Source of the DNA: an uncultured Nitrosomonas sp.
Lineage (GTDB): Bacteria; Pseudomonadota; Gammaproteobacteria; Burkholderiales; Nitrosomonadaceae
Reading direction: 5' to 3'
NCBI GenBank assembly: GCA_949281375.1
Contig: CASDLT010000040.1
Coordinates: 186,001 to 250,000, forward strand
DNA: 64,000 bases
In this document: positions 18,945 to 28,250 of the stretch, piece after piece
Layout of the letters: the number at the start of each line of letters is the position of its first letter
Numbering within the stretch: the stretch's first letter is position 1
The notes under the pieces: generated by a model
Database searches by the model: none
Told to the model about the DNA's origin: nothing
Seen by the model: the letters and a program-made list of their open reading frames with translations, nothing else
Made by a program: the position numbers and the translations under genes

Positions 18945-19605
18945 AATTGCGTATTCGCTGAAGCGGAGCCGACGAAGATCGATCGGTTTGTGCATCGATC
19001 ACCGCGGATTGCGAATCAGCGCGCCGCTCTATGTTGAACTTCCTCAGATTGATGTTTTTTTGCAGAAAAAATCCGAATGGATCACGCAGAAGCTCGATCT
19101 GTGGAGCATTAAAAAGAACCTTGCTCTCGAATGGAGTCAGAATGCCCTGTTTCCATTGCTCGGCGAGCCGTGGCGCATCGTAACGAAAACATCGGGTGAA
19201 ATCGCATTGGCTCCACAATCCGCCGAGGATGCTGCGTGTGGAAGGGTAATCGAACTGTCGCCGCGCCAGGTCGAAAAAATCGTGATGAGCTGGTACCAAC
19301 AACACGCGGTCACCTGTTTCAAGCAACGCATTGATGTTTATGCCCAGGCCCTGAGTTTGCCTGCGCCTGCGTTTCGCTTGTCAAATGCTGTCTCGCGATG
19401 GGGCAGTTGCAACAGCCATGGCCTCATCAGTCTCAATTGGCGCCTGATTCAAATGCCGCAACATTTAATCGATTATATTGTTGCGCATGAGCTGGCGCAT
19501 TTGATTGAAATGAATCATTCTCAGGCATTTTGGCAGATAGTGGAGAGTGTGTTTCCAGATTACCGGTTTGCGCGGCAGGAACTAAAAAAATATAGCATGC
19601 AGTAG
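18913..19605 (+). CDS. YgjP-type zinc metallopeptidase (DUF45, M48-like)
   Basis: The product is a soluble protein of about 230 residues. The metal site is HELAHLIEMNHSQAFW (HExxH plus a downstream His), preceded by SRWGSCNSHGLISLNW, the hallmark of the YgjP/DUF45 family. I prefer ATG 18913 (MQIQTIIRGREI) because homologs begin about there; an upstream in-frame ATG at 18862 would extend the overlap with plsC to 83 bases. Substrates are not known. It closes the lnt-to-plsC plus-strand run. Confidence 0.88.
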   Translation: MQIQTIIRGREIAYSLKRSRRRSIGLCIDHRGLRISAPLYVELPQIDVFLQKKSEWITQKLDLWSIKKNLALEWSQNALFPLLGEPWRIVTKTSGEIALAPQSAEDAACGRVIELSPRQVEKIVMSWYQQHAVTCFKQRIDVYAQALSLPAPAFRLSNAVSRWGSCNSHGLISLNWRLIQMPQHLIDYIVAHELAHLIEMNHSQAFWQIVESVFPDYRFARQELKKYSMQ

Positions 19606-19688
19606 TTTTAGTCGATGTGAGATGAACATTTTTATCTTCCGCAATTCACTGAGTTTCTTTCCGGGGAATGATATGATTTGACTCATCG

Positions 19689-20360
19689 ATGACTACACCA
19701 TGGGAAAAGATCATGCGCAACTCTGAACCGGAATCATCCGGGCTTAATTTTAATCTGATCATGCCAGCCGCTTTATTGCTGGTCTTGTTGATCGTGCCGT
19801 TTTCAATCAATTCGTTTTTGCATTTCATGTCGGGCAAGCGCCCGGCAAATCCGGTGGTAATGAAGTTGCCCGTCGACAGTGCCTCGCTTACGATGCCATC
19901 TTCGGCCCGTCAATATGAAAGTTTCGATGTGGCGCTCAATCTGGAGACGAAACATCTGGTCAAATTTTTGAACGAACTCATCGCCACTGCTTCTGAAGGT
20001 ACATCCATCCTGGGAATTACTGGTGTGATTGCGCCGAACATGCGGGCTGAGGTTATCGGAGAGGATTTCGAGATCGACCGGACTGGGCCGCTTGATCCCG
20101 TTTCAGATTATGGTGGCACGGCGAGTTGGCGTTGGCGCGTAACACCAGAATCATCGGGTAACCAGGTATTGACATTTCAATTGCATTTGTTGACCCAGGA
20201 CAATGCTCAGGTTGGCGCTAAAATTCTGGAGCTTGCAGAAGCGAATGTGGCTGTTGAGTCGAATTGGTCAGAAGGGTTCAAGCGCCATTGGTATTGGATT
20301 GCCCTCTTATTGTTGATGCCCTTGGCGGTTATCGTGGGGCTGCGGCGGCGCATGGCGTGA
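19689..20360 (+). CDS. Unrecognised bitopic/periplasmic membrane protein
   Basis: I do not recognise this 223-residue protein. It has a hydrophobic segment at about residues 25-43 (IMPAALLLVLLIVPFSI) and another near the C-terminus (about 199-216, WIALLLLMPLAVIVGL) followed by RRR. Between them is a soluble region of about 150 residues that is predicted to be periplasmic. It contains NLETKHLVKFLNEL and a beta-rich stretch (SWRWRVTPESSGNQVLTFQLHL). That stretch resembles a small immunoglobulin-like or CARDB-like fold, but this is only an impression. ATG 19713 has a better GGGA element than ATG 19689. It stands alone between the metallopeptidase gene and hsp20. Confidence 0.6.
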   Translation: MTTPWEKIMRNSEPESSGLNFNLIMPAALLLVLLIVPFSINSFLHFMSGKRPANPVVMKLPVDSASLTMPSSARQYESFDVALNLETKHLVKFLNELIATASEGTSILGITGVIAPNMRAEVIGEDFEIDRTGPLDPVSDYGGTASWRWRVTPESSGNQVLTFQLHLLTQDNAQVGAKILELAEANVAVESNWSEGFKRHWYWIALLLLMPLAVIVGLRRRMA

Positions 20361-20415
20361 TCATGTTTGGTTTGTTCCCTTTGCTAGTGGTTTTTTAGCG
20401 TATCTTTTGCGCGCA

Positions 20416-20443
20416 CTTGAAAAAAAAAGAATCATCCTTATAT
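20416..20443 (+). promoter_or_regulatory. Sigma-32-like promoter of the hsp20 gene
   Basis: CTTGAA at 20416-20421 matches the heat-shock -35 consensus exactly. After a 14-base spacer, CCTTATAT at 20436-20443 matches six of eight positions of CCCCATNT. The site lies about 125 bases upstream of the small heat-shock protein start, which fits the gene's expected regulation. Confidence 0.5.
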
Positions 20444-20566
20444 CGGTTTCTGAAGCATTGTTGTAGCTGTAGAAAACGCCGAATCCGGAATTGAGCAATG
20501 AGATTGAATGAGGCGTTTACCGATTTAACGCGTGGTACTTTTTTAATCGATAAGGAGATTTCTATT

Positions 20567-20992
20567 ATGGCCATTACACGTTATGAACCTTGGGGACTCT
20601 TGAGTCAACTGCAAAGAGAATTGGAACGGAATGTAGCCGAAGGCTCCACTGCAACTGCGGAATGGGCTCCTGCGGTGGATATCAAGGAAGAATCGGATAA
20701 ATTCGTCATTCATGCCGACATTCCAGGCGTCAAACCCGAGGAAATCGATATCAGCATGGAGGATGGGGTGTTGACGATCAAAGGTGAAAAGAAATCTGAA
20801 GCGCAAACTGAAAAGGATGGCTATAAGCGTGTCGAGCGCACATATGGCTCCTTCTACCGACGCTTCAGCTTGCCGGATACGGCCAATTCGGAGGCGATCT
20901 CGGCTGCTTCGAAACATGGCGTATTGGAAGTCGTGATACCTAAGCGCGAGGCGGTCCAACCGAAAAAGATCAATGTCACATCAGGTGAATGA
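20567..20992 (+). CDS. Small heat-shock protein, Hsp20/alpha-crystallin family
   Basis: This is a holdase chaperone that binds unfolding proteins. At 141 residues from ATG 20567 it starts MAITRYEPWGLL; AAGGAG lies eight bases upstream, so the in-frame extension from 20498 is not used. The alpha-crystallin domain runs from about residue 35, with WAPAVDIKEESDKFVIHADIPGV, GVLTIKGEKKSE and SFYRRFSLPD. The closing motif is SKHGVLEVVIPK. The gene is monocistronic: a sigma-32-like promoter lies upstream and a strong hairpin terminator follows. Confidence 0.95.
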   Translation: MAITRYEPWGLLSQLQRELERNVAEGSTATAEWAPAVDIKEESDKFVIHADIPGVKPEEIDISMEDGVLTIKGEKKSEAQTEKDGYKRVERTYGSFYRRFSLPDTANSEAISAASKHGVLEVVIPKREAVQPKKINVTSGE

Positions 20993-21026
20993 TCCGATTG
21001 GGGCGATTCGATTCTGATGGTTACTC

Positions 21027-21053
21027 AAAAATGGAGCGTTCAGCTCCATTTTT
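21027..21053. terminator. Bidirectional intrinsic terminator after hsp20
   Basis: A perfect 11-base stem, AAAAATGGAGC (21027-21037) with GCTCCATTTTT (21043-21053), closes a five-base loop. The flanking A- and T-runs suit either strand. It ends the hsp20 transcript 35 bases after the stop. Confidence 0.85.
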
Positions 21054-21182
21054 GTTTTGGATGTTTTTTACTTCCTAAGCTATCCAAAGCATGACAAAAT
21101 GCCTCATTTTTTGGCCACTTTAGTCCAGAACGTTCTGGTAAATAGATTCCCTTCACTTCAATTGTTTCGTTAGATTTTATAT

Positions 21183-23108
21183 ATGCCCCTTATTATGTTG
21201 GAGAATGCATGTTTGGCTTTTGGCCATCATGCACTGCTTGATCACGCCAGCTTGCAGCTTGATCCGTCTGAGCGTGTGGGTCTGATCGGTAGAAATGGCG
21301 GAGGCAAATCCAGTTTGTTACGTATTGTCGCTGGCGAGCTCAAGTTGGATGATGGCAAGTTGTGGTGTGCACCGAATTTAAAATTGGCGTATGTGTCGCA
21401 AGAGCCGGTTTTGCATCCAACCTTCACTGTATACGAGGAAGTGGCAAGTGGATTAGGGAACATTAGCCAGATTCTGTTGGATTATCATGAGGTCTCCCAT
21501 GCGTTGAGCGAAGCTGGAGAAAATGTCGACCCGTTGTTGGCGCAATTGCAGGAATTGCAGAGCGTATTGGAGGCCGAAAATGGCTGGTCACTGCAGGCCA
21601 CCATTGAAACCGTGATCGACAAGCTGAACTTGCCTGCGGATACTCGGATTGAGCATCTCTCCGGTGGTTTGAGAAAACGTGTGGCGCTGGCGCGTGCGCT
21701 GGTGATTGCGCCGGATGTATTGCTATTGGATGAACCTACCAATCATCTTGATTTTTCATCGATTGAATGGCTGGAAGCGCTATTGCAGAATTTTTCCGGT
21801 AGCGTGTTGTTCATAACCCATGACCGACGCTTTTTGGATAATGTGGCTACTCGAATTGTCGAGCTGGATCGCGGCAATTTAACCAGTTTTTCTGGCAAGT
21901 TCTCTGATTTTCAGCACAAGAGAGCCGAAATGCTTGAGGTTGAGGCAATTCATCAGCAGAAATTCGACAAATTCCTCGCGCAGGAAGAAGTTTGGATACG
22001 CAAGGGCATCGAAGCGCGTCGAACTCGCAATGAAGGCAGAGTCCGCAGATTGGAAGCGCTGCGGTTGGAACGGACTGCGCGGCGGGACAAGGTGGGTAAA
22101 GCGAACATCAATCTCGATGCCGGGGAACGTTCGGGCAAATTGGTCGCTGAGCTGCATCATGTCAATAAAAGCTATGGTGATCAGATCATCATCGAGGATT
22201 TCTCGTGCCGTATCATGCGCGGCGACCGGATAGGGCTGTTGGGTCCGAATGGTGCAGGAAAATCGACCTTGTTGAAGTTGATTCTCGGCGAATTGCAGCC
22301 GGATTCAGGCACGATTCAGCAAGGCACTAAATTGTCTGTGGCCTATTTTGATCAAATGCGAGAGCAGCTTAACGAAGAAATGGTATTGACGGATACCATC
22401 AGTCAAGGATCTGACTTTGTTGAAATTAATGGCAAGCGCAAGCATGTGATCAGTTATCTGGAAGATTTTTTATTTGCGCCAGAACGTGCTCGTTCACCGG
22501 TCAAATCACTCTCTGGTGGCGAGCGTAACAGGCTGTTGCTTGCAAGGCTGTTTACCAGGCCAGCTAATGTGCTGGTTCTGGATGAGCCCACCAATGATCT
22601 GGATATCGAGACCTTGGAAATGCTTGAAACCTTGCTGCAGGACTATGCAGGTACATTGTTTCTGGTGAGCCATGACCGTGAATTTCTGGATAATGTCGTC
22701 ACACAAGTAATTGCATTTGAAGGAAAGGGAAAATTATGTGAATATATCGGCGGCTATGAAGATTGGATTCGTGCGAAACAGTTTGAAGATGCTACAAACG
22801 ACGAAAAGATAGTATCGAAGCAGTCAGCGACTTTGCCCGCCGGCAGTTCCAAGTTTTCCCGGCCGTTGCGAGCAAAAAAACTGAGTTATCAGGAATTGCG
22901 TGAACTCGAAGCGTTACCGGGTAAAATTGAAAATTTTGAGCAAGAGCAGGCCGATATCGTTTTACGCCTGAATCAGCCAACGATTTACCGCGACCATCCG
23001 GACGACGTTAAAACTTTGCAAGCCCGTTTTTCTGAAATAGAAAAAGAGTTGACTGACTGCCTCACACGATGGGAAGAATTGGAAGCAAAATCAGTAGCCA
23101 AAAGTTAG
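21183..23108 (+). CDS. uup: ABC-F ATPase, Uup type
   Basis: ABC-F proteins lack membrane domains and act on the ribosome or on DNA structures. The 641-residue protein has two ATPase cassettes. Cassette 1 carries Walker A GRNGGGKSS, signature LSGGLRKR and Walker B LLLDEPTNHLD; cassette 2 carries GPNGAGKST, LSGGERNR and VLVLDEPTNDLD. A linker follows cassette 1 (EVWIRKGIEARRTRNEGRV), a signature of Uup. The C-terminal tail (from about residue 565) is a charged coiled coil, also typical of Uup, which binds DNA and branched structures and may affect transposon excision. It has its own promoter region after the hsp20 terminator. Confidence 0.9.
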   Translation: MPLIMLENACLAFGHHALLDHASLQLDPSERVGLIGRNGGGKSSLLRIVAGELKLDDGKLWCAPNLKLAYVSQEPVLHPTFTVYEEVASGLGNISQILLDYHEVSHALSEAGENVDPLLAQLQELQSVLEAENGWSLQATIETVIDKLNLPADTRIEHLSGGLRKRVALARALVIAPDVLLLDEPTNHLDFSSIEWLEALLQNFSGSVLFITHDRRFLDNVATRIVELDRGNLTSFSGKFSDFQHKRAEMLEVEAIHQQKFDKFLAQEEVWIRKGIEARRTRNEGRVRRLEALRLERTARRDKVGKANINLDAGERSGKLVAELHHVNKSYGDQIIIEDFSCRIMRGDRIGLLGPNGAGKSTLLKLILGELQPDSGTIQQGTKLSVAYFDQMREQLNEEMVLTDTISQGSDFVEINGKRKHVISYLEDFLFAPERARSPVKSLSGGERNRLLLARLFTRPANVLVLDEPTNDLDIETLEMLETLLQDYAGTLFLVSHDREFLDNVVTQVIAFEGKGKLCEYIGGYEDWIRAKQFEDATNDEKIVSKQSATLPAGSSKFSRPLRAKKLSYQELRELEALPGKIENFEQEQADIVLRLNQPTIYRDHPDDVKTLQARFSEIEKELTDCLTRWEELEAKSVAKS

Positions 23109-23159
23109 TTCTTGCGGCCAATTTCCCCATAAACAACATGGACATGCTTACACTATTCA

Positions 23160-23188
23160 TTGACCAAATCGGGCGCATCGTTTAAAGT
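23160..23188 (+). promoter_or_regulatory. Sigma-70-like promoter of the cytochrome c pair
   Basis: TTGACC (23160-23165) and TAAAGT (23183-23188) are separated by 17 bases. They lie just upstream of a full AAGGAGG ribosome-binding site (23203-23209) and the ATG at 23215. The -35 matches at five of six positions and the -10 at four of six. Confidence 0.5.
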
Positions 23189-23214
23189 TCAACTTTTGAG
23201 AGAAGGAGGCTTAC

Positions 23215-23541
23215 ATGAAACAAAAATTGATTATGAATTTATTACTCAGCTTGGGTATGCTCTTTGCATTGTCAGGAGTCACTCAAGCGGCTGGTGACGC
23301 AGCAGCAGCAAAAGAAAAATTATCCATGTGTGAAGGTTGTCACGGAATTCAAGGATATAAAACAGCATTTCCTAGCGCATATCATGTTCCCAAGCTGGGC
23401 GGACAACATGCAGACTATATCATCAAAGCATTGGAAGGATATAAAAATGGTAGTCGCAGCCATCCAACCATGACGAGCTTAGCGAAAACACTATCTCAGC
23501 AAGATATCGAAGATTTTGCAGCTTATTATTCTAAAAATTAA
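23215..23541 (+). CDS. Periplasmic class I cytochrome c (first of pair)
   Basis: The 108-residue precursor has a signal peptide ending SGVTQAAG at about residue 24. A single CEGCH haem-binding motif follows, then HVPKLGGQHADYIIKALEGYKNGSR and a distal methionine in THPTM/SHPTMTSL. This YxxxAL-YKNGxR pattern is that of cytochrome c4/c-553-type domains. A perfect AAGGAGG precedes the start. It is cotranscribed with a second, similar cytochrome. The role is periplasmic electron transfer; the partners cannot be read from the sequence. Confidence 0.9.
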   Translation: MKQKLIMNLLLSLGMLFALSGVTQAAGDAAAAKEKLSMCEGCHGIQGYKTAFPSAYHVPKLGGQHADYIIKALEGYKNGSRSHPTMTSLAKTLSQQDIEDFAAYYSKN

Positions 23542-23569
23542 TTAAGTGATTAACGCAAGGAACGGAATT

Positions 23570-23899
23570 ATGAAGAATTATGTGATTGCCGCAGTAACCG
23601 GCGCAGCTTTGATACTTTCTGGTCAAGTGATGGCTGCAGATATTGAAGCAGGTAAAAGTAAGGCAGCGGAAGTGTGCGCGTCATGCCATGGCGCAGATGG
23701 TAATAGCCCTGCACCTAATTTCCCGAAAATTGGTGGACAATATAGAACGTATCTTGAAAAAGCATTGAAAGATTATAAGAATGGCAGCCGCAAAGATCCA
23801 GTCATGGCAGGAATGGCGGCTAATTTGAGTGCTGCTGACATTGACAATTTGGCATTTTACTATTCAAGCCAAACAGGGCCTCTGAATTCAAACAAATAA
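23570..23899 (+). CDS. Periplasmic class I cytochrome c (second of pair)
   Basis: From ATG 23570 (AAGGAA upstream) the precursor is 109 residues with the signal peptide [23 protein letters not shown]. It has one CASCH haem motif, [25 protein letters not shown] and the distal Met in DPVMAGMA. An in-frame GTG at 23546 would add eight residues ahead of a normal signal peptide and is not preferred. It resembles its upstream neighbour closely enough to suggest tandem duplication of a c4-like single-haem domain. Two hairpins follow directly. Confidence 0.9.
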   Translation: MKNYVIAAVTGAALILSGQVMAADIEAGKSKAAEVCASCHGADGNSPAPNFPKIGGQYRTYLEKALKDYKNGSRKDPVMAGMAANLSAADIDNLAFYYSSQTGPLNSNK

Positions 23900-23971
23900 A
23901 TAAGCCAGCTTATTTATTTCCCGAATTTAATTAACAGGATAAATTCCGACGTCATTGTCGGATTTATCCTG
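23894..23971 (+). terminator. Two consecutive hairpins ending the cytochrome c operon
   Basis: AAATAAATAAG (23894-23904) pairs perfectly with CTTATTTATTT (23909-23919) and covers the stop codon of the second cytochrome gene. A second hairpin pairs ACAGGATAAAT (from 23934) and CCGAC with GTCGG and ATTTATCCTGT (to 23971) across a six-base loop with one bulged base, and runs into TTTTCG. The second is the likelier terminator. It also faces the convergent DUF1841 gene. Confidence 0.75.
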
Positions 23972-23988
23972 TTTTCGTATTTTCTCTG

Positions 23989-24426
23989 CTAGTCTTTCGA
24001 ACCTAATCGTCTATTCAGGCATCCGAGATAAATCGAAGCATCGGGTGCAGTGTCATTGCGCTGAGCTTGCCAGATCATTTCAGCCAGACATTCGAGGACA
24101 TGGTGCGCCGCAATGTGGTCATCCCCCGTCATTTTTTGCAGACGCGAGAATCGGTCGCAAATTCCTCTCGGTTGGTCAATTGAAAGCTGCTCACTCAGGG
24201 CGAGATGCATACTCATATGAAGAAAAGGATTTATTTCTCCGGTTTCGGGCAAATAGTCTCTCGTCAAATAACGTTCGGGATTATCCAGAATAATATGATA
24301 TTCTGGATGGAGCAGTATGACGTCCAATGCGATCGTTTCGATGCCCGACAAGATTTCATGTTGACGGTATTTACGCCATGTTTCAAAAAATAATTGCCGC
24401 GCCTGGTCTCTTGATGGTTTAAACAT
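23989..24426 (-). CDS. DUF1841 family protein
   Basis: The 145-residue protein begins MFKPSRDQARQLFFETWRKY at ATG 24426, which matches how family members start; the frame extends upstream to 24528 but into nth. Conserved pieces are ALDVILLHPEYH, RYLTRDYLPETGEINPFLHMSMHLAL, EQLSIDQPRGI and HHVLECLAEMIWQAQR. The function is unknown. The His-rich HMSMHLAL and HHVLE segments suggest possible metal binding, but that is speculation. It follows nth by 13 bases, a common neighbourhood in betaproteobacteria. Confidence 0.88.
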   Translation of the reverse strand: MFKPSRDQARQLFFETWRKYRQHEILSGIETIALDVILLHPEYHIILDNPERYLTRDYLPETGEINPFLHMSMHLALSEQLSIDQPRGICDRFSRLQKMTGDDHIAAHHVLECLAEMIWQAQRNDTAPDASIYLGCLNRRLGSKD

Positions 24427-24439
24427 AGCAGAGTGATGT

Positions 24440-25072
24440 TCAGAAAGTTTTTCCCTTGAATTCGCACAAATGATTGATGATGCAGTGAGAGCAGTCCGGT
24501 TTTCTCGCCTTGCAGACATATCGACCATGAAGAATCAGCCAATGATGCGCGTCGAGCCGAAATTCCGCGGGCACGACTTTCAGCAGTTTACGTTCCACCT
24601 CCAGAACATTCTTGCCAGGAGCCAGACCTGTACGGTTGGCAACGCGGAAGATGTGAGTATCGACGGCAATGGTTGGTTGACCAAACGCGGTATTTAATAT
24701 CACATTGGCGGTCTTGCGTCCTACGCCAGGTAACTTCTCCAGCAATTCGCGGGTGCGGGGAACGTCTCCTTGATCATATTGCATCAATAATTGACAAGTT
24801 GCCAGAATGTTTTTGGCTTTGGTTTTATACAACCCGATGTGCTTGATGCATTCAATCAAAAAGATTTCATCGAGAGCGAGCATTTTCCCGGGTGTATTGG
24901 CTTGGGGAAATAATTTTCTGGTTGCTATGTTAACGCTTTTATCGGTCGCCTGAGCCGACAAGATGACTGCTATCAACAGCTCGAAAGGTGAATGGTATTC
25001 CAATTCTGTGGTGGGGTGAGGATTGGCGGATTGAAAGCAAGCAAATATTGCGCGCCGTTTGGCTGAATTCAT
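24440..25072 (-). CDS. nth: Endonuclease III
   Basis: Nth is a DNA glycosylase/AP lyase that removes oxidised pyrimidines. The 210-residue protein has the helix-hairpin-helix [18 protein letters not shown] with the catalytic Lys, the catalytic Asp in [14 protein letters not shown], and the [4Fe-4S] ligands [17 protein letters not shown] (C-X6-C-X2-C-X5-C) near the C-terminus. All are intact. Its start overlaps the end of the rsxB-like gene by four bases, so the pair is translationally coupled. Confidence 0.97.
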   Translation of the reverse strand: MNSAKRRAIFACFQSANPHPTTELEYHSPFELLIAVILSAQATDKSVNIATRKLFPQANTPGKMLALDEIFLIECIKHIGLYKTKAKNILATCQLLMQYDQGDVPRTRELLEKLPGVGRKTANVILNTAFGQPTIAVDTHIFRVANRTGLAPGKNVLEVERKLLKVVPAEFRLDAHHWLILHGRYVCKARKPDCSHCIINHLCEFKGKTF

Positions 25073-25725
25073 CGCGAGGATGTTGAAGACTGATTGGTGG
25101 TTGTTTGAGAGCGAAGCGCCGTGGCGCGCTCGAGGGCTGCCTGTACGATCGATTTTTTGCGTTCCGCTGCGGTCGAGAGTAAAGCAGCAGAGGGGGGGGG
25201 CGATGCACTCTCAGGCTGTTCGGCCTGCACCGGTTCTGTGTGATCCAGTCGCTGCAATCGGGATTGATGACGCAATCGCGTTTCCTTCCGATCAGGCATC
25301 GGCACCGCACCGGCTGGCACCAAACGAATGCAATCCATCGGGCATGGTGCTATACATAACTCGCAGCCGGTGCATTCGGCGGTAATGACCGTATGCAACT
25401 GCTTGGCCGCGCCAACGATCGCATCGACGGGGCATGTCTGAATGCAAAAGGTGCAGCCGATGCACATGGCTTCGTCGATGAAAGCGGCCATTCGGCTGGT
25501 TTTCGGAACACCGTGAGCGGTATTGAGTGGCTTAGCAGGGATATTCAGCAACCGCGCCAGTTGTTGTATTCCTTGCTGACCGCCAGGAGGGCATTGGTTG
25601 ATATCGGCACGGCCTGCGGCAATTGCTTCGGCGTAGGACCTACATCCCGAAAAGCCACATTGACGGCACTGCGTTTGAGGCAGTAGCGCATCGATCTGGT
25701 CTATCAAGTAATGATTCATGGTCAT
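25069..25725 (-). CDS. rsxB: RnfB/RsxB-type iron-sulfur protein
   Basis: The 218-residue protein has an N-terminal Fe-S domain with [19 protein letters not shown] and a further Cys in NQCPPGG, then two ferredoxin [4Fe-4S] motifs, [12 protein letters not shown] and [12 protein letters not shown]. The C-terminal tail is low complexity and holds a nine-C run on its coding strand (complement of 25192-25200). Canonical RnfB has an N-terminal membrane helix, which is missing here, and no other rnf/rsx genes are in the window. It is therefore a stand-alone form, as is common beside nth in betaproteobacteria. It may pass electrons to a soluble partner. Confidence 0.88.
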   Translation of the reverse strand: MTMNHYLIDQIDALLPQTQCRQCGFSGCRSYAEAIAAGRADINQCPPGGQQGIQQLARLLNIPAKPLNTAHGVPKTSRMAAFIDEAMCIGCTFCIQTCPVDAIVGAAKQLHTVITAECTGCELCIAPCPMDCIRLVPAGAVPMPDRKETRLRHQSRLQRLDHTEPVQAEQPESASPPPSAALLSTAAERKKSIVQAALERATALRSQTTTNQSSTSSR

Positions 25726-25732
25726 GACATTG

Positions 25733-26758
25733 TTACCCGATACGAGATTTACAAACTGCTTGCGCGGCTTCTTTGACCAGATCCGGGCCGCGGTAGATCA
25801 GGCCGGTGTATAGCTGAATCAGGCGGGCGCCCGCCGTGAATTTTTCTTCGGCATTGCGCGCCGACATGATGCCTCCAACCCCGATGATTGGAATGCGATC
25901 TTGCAGCAGATCATGCAGTTGCTGGATCACTACCGTGGCGCGATGAGTCAACGGCGCACCGCTCAATCCGCCATTTTCCTGTGCGGCAGGCAAATGTTCG
26001 ATGCCTGGGCGAGCAGTCGTCGTATTGGTTGCAATGACGCCATCGATCTGATGAGCCAGCAACAATGTTGCGATCGATTCAATTTGTTCGGCATCCAGAT
26101 CGGGCGCGATTTTGATAACCATGGGTACATACTTTCCATGTATCTGCGCCAATTTTTCTTGCTCGGTTTTCAATTGGTTCAGTAAATCGTCCAATGCTTC
26201 GGTGGATTGTAGTTGTCTCAAATGCAGCGTGTTTGGCGAGGAGATGTTGACGGTGACGTAACTGGCGTAGCGGTAAACTTTTTGTAAACCCAGACGGTAA
26301 TCATCGACAGCCTTTTCCAGTGGGGTATCAAAATTCTTACCGATATTAATGCCCAGAATGCCCTGGTAATCTGCGCGATTAATGTTCTCGATGAGTTTGT
26401 CCACGCCAAGATTATTAAACCCCAGCCGATTAATCACCGCGCTGGCCTGGGGAATACGAAACATGCGGGGCGGGGGATTTCCCGGTTGAGGACGTGGCGT
26501 CACGGTGCCAATTTCAATGAAGCCAAAGCCTAACGCGGCGAGCGCATCCAGATACTCGCCATTTTTATCCAACCCTGCGGCCAGTCCGACCGGATTGGGG
26601 AAGTCGATACCCATGACGCATCGCGGTTGACATGGAATGACGGCGGGTCTTAGCAAATGCCATTGCCTGGCCCGTTCAAGAACATTGAATGTGAGGCGAT
26701 GCGCGGATTCTGGATCCAGTCTGAACAGCAGAGGGCGCAATAGCGTGGTATAAAACAT
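25733..26758 (-). CDS. pyrD: Dihydroorotate dehydrogenase (quinone), class 2
   Basis: PyrD oxidises dihydroorotate to orotate with FMN and passes electrons to the quinone pool. The 341-residue class 2 enzyme has the N-terminal membrane-associating helix ([19 protein letters not shown]), [39 protein letters not shown], the catalytic Ser in TVNISSPNT, and FMN-phosphate-binding [11 protein letters not shown]. All are intact. It precedes the rsxB-like gene by seven bases. Confidence 0.97.
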   Translation of the reverse strand: MFYTTLLRPLLFRLDPESAHRLTFNVLERARQWHLLRPAVIPCQPRCVMGIDFPNPVGLAAGLDKNGEYLDALAALGFGFIEIGTVTPRPQPGNPPPRMFRIPQASAVINRLGFNNLGVDKLIENINRADYQGILGINIGKNFDTPLEKAVDDYRLGLQKVYRYASYVTVNISSPNTLHLRQLQSTEALDDLLNQLKTEQEKLAQIHGKYVPMVIKIAPDLDAEQIESIATLLLAHQIDGVIATNTTTARPGIEHLPAAQENGGLSGAPLTHRATVVIQQLHDLLQDRIPIIGVGGIMSARNAEEKFTAGARLIQLYTGLIYRGPDLVKEAAQAVCKSRIG

Positions 26759-26779
26759 GTGTAATTCTATTTGAACAGG

Positions 26780-27520
26780 TTACTGATGGGAATCCGGGCG
26801 CGAGGATAAATCATTGAGTAACTGCCAGTGACCATCGATCAGTACTTCCAGGGGTTGAAAATTGGCTTTGTAACACATTTTCCGGTTTTCCTTGATCCAA
26901 TAGCCCAGGTAGAGATAGGTCAGGCCGAGACGCCGGCATTGCTCGATTTGCCACATAACGTTATAGGTGCCAAAGCTGGCGTGAGGGATTTCGGCATCAT
27001 AAAACGTATAAACCGATGACAATCCATCAGGCAGTACATCGATGATACTGACCATGCGCAATTCCCGACCGTCACGAAATTCCACCAGTCTGGAATTGAC
27101 ATGGCTTTGCAGCAAGAAATTCTCATACTGTTCACGGCAATCATGATCCATGCCTCCTCCAGAATGCCGTTGCAGTTGATATTGCTGATACAGTGCGTAA
27201 TGTTCCGCATCATAGTAGAGCAAATGCTGAGTGGCAGTCAGACGTTGATGCTGTTTCCAAGCCCGGCGTTGAGTGCGCCGAGGGGAAAATGCCTGAACGT
27301 TTACTCTAACCGAAAGGCAAGCATGACAATGCTTGCAGCTGGGCCGGTAAGTATAATGGCCGCTGCGGCGGAAACCGTTTTGGATCAATTGGCCATATAT
27401 TTGATCATCGATTAGATATTCGGGCGTGGCGACTTCCGAGCAGGCCAGTTTATCCGGTAAATAACTACAGGAATAAGGATTGGTAAGGTGAAATTTAAGC
27501 ACTGCTATTTTATTCATCAT
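26780..27520 (-). CDS. bpt: Aspartate/glutamate leucyltransferase (bacterial ATE-type)
   Basis: Bpt adds Leu to N-terminal Asp or Glu and feeds the N-degron pathway. The protein is about 246 residues from ATG 27520, which overlaps the aat stop in an ATGATGA arrangement. Conserved features are the Cys pair in [40 protein letters not shown] and the C-terminal [29 protein letters not shown]. It is coupled to aat, the other aminoacyl-tRNA-protein transferase of the pathway. Confidence 0.94.
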   Translation of the reverse strand: MMNKIAVLKFHLTNPYSCSYLPDKLACSEVATPEYLIDDQIYGQLIQNGFRRSGHYTYRPSCKHCHACLSVRVNVQAFSPRRTQRRAWKQHQRLTATQHLLYYDAEHYALYQQYQLQRHSGGGMDHDCREQYENFLLQSHVNSRLVEFRDGRELRMVSIIDVLPDGLSSVYTFYDAEIPHASFGTYNVMWQIEQCRRLGLTYLYLGYWIKENRKMCYKANFQPLEVLIDGHWQLLNDLSSRPDSHQ

Positions 27521-28212
27521 TCGATCCAGGTGCGGCCAAAATCCCATTTACTGCTCGGCTCTGTTGTGGTTATCAACAAACCAAGATGCTGACTGAATTC
27601 CATTCGGGAAATTTCTCTTGCTCCCATGGATGCTAAGTGATTGGTCCTGACTTGGCAATCAATCAATCCAAAATCCCAAGCGCGCAATTGCTGTACCAAG
27701 TGGACGAAGGCAATCTTTGATGCATCAGGAACCAGTGAGAACATCGATTCGCCAAAAAATACCTTGCCCAACGAAACGCCATACAGCCCACCTACTAGCA
27801 CTCCATCCGTCCAGGTTTCTATCGAATGCGCCAACCCCATGTCATGTAGTGCGGTATATGCCGCGATCATTTCCGGATGAATCCAGGTGCCTGCCTGTTC
27901 TTTACGAGGTGCCGCGCAGGCATTCATCACGTTCTGGAAACTACGGTCAGTATAGATATGATAGTTATCTTTCCTGAGAGTTTTACGCAGCGATCGGGAA
28001 ATTTTCAGTTCTTCCGGGAACAGTACCATTCGTGGATCAGGACTCCACCAAAGAATCGGGTCGTCCTTGTTAAACCAGGGAAAAATACCTTTACGATAAG
28101 CGGCCAGCAACCGTTGCGGCGAAAGATCTCCGCCCGCAGCCAATAAACCATTTGGTTCACTGAGAGCGTGCTCGAGTGGCGGAAAGGAATCATGGGCTTT
28201 ATTGCTGGCCAT
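27517..28212 (-). CDS. aat: Leucyl/phenylalanyl-tRNA-protein transferase
   Basis: Aat transfers Leu or Phe to N-terminal Arg or Lys for ClpS/ClpAP degradation. The 231-residue protein contains [90 protein letters not shown] and [14 protein letters not shown], all hallmarks of the family. It is the first gene of the minus-strand run that continues into bpt. Its start is 39 bases from the FNR-type box that serves the divergent gene. Confidence 0.97.
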   Translation of the reverse strand: MASNKAHDSFPPLEHALSEPNGLLAAGGDLSPQRLLAAYRKGIFPWFNKDDPILWWSPDPRMVLFPEELKISRSLRKTLRKDNYHIYTDRSFQNVMNACAAPRKEQAGTWIHPEMIAAYTALHDMGLAHSIETWTDGVLVGGLYGVSLGKVFFGESMFSLVPDASKIAFVHLVQQLRAWDFGLIDCQVRTNHLASMGAREISRMEFSQHLGLLITTTEPSSKWDFGRTWIE

Positions 28213-28250
28213 TATAAAATTTTATAAATGCACAATTGTTTGACGGTGCT

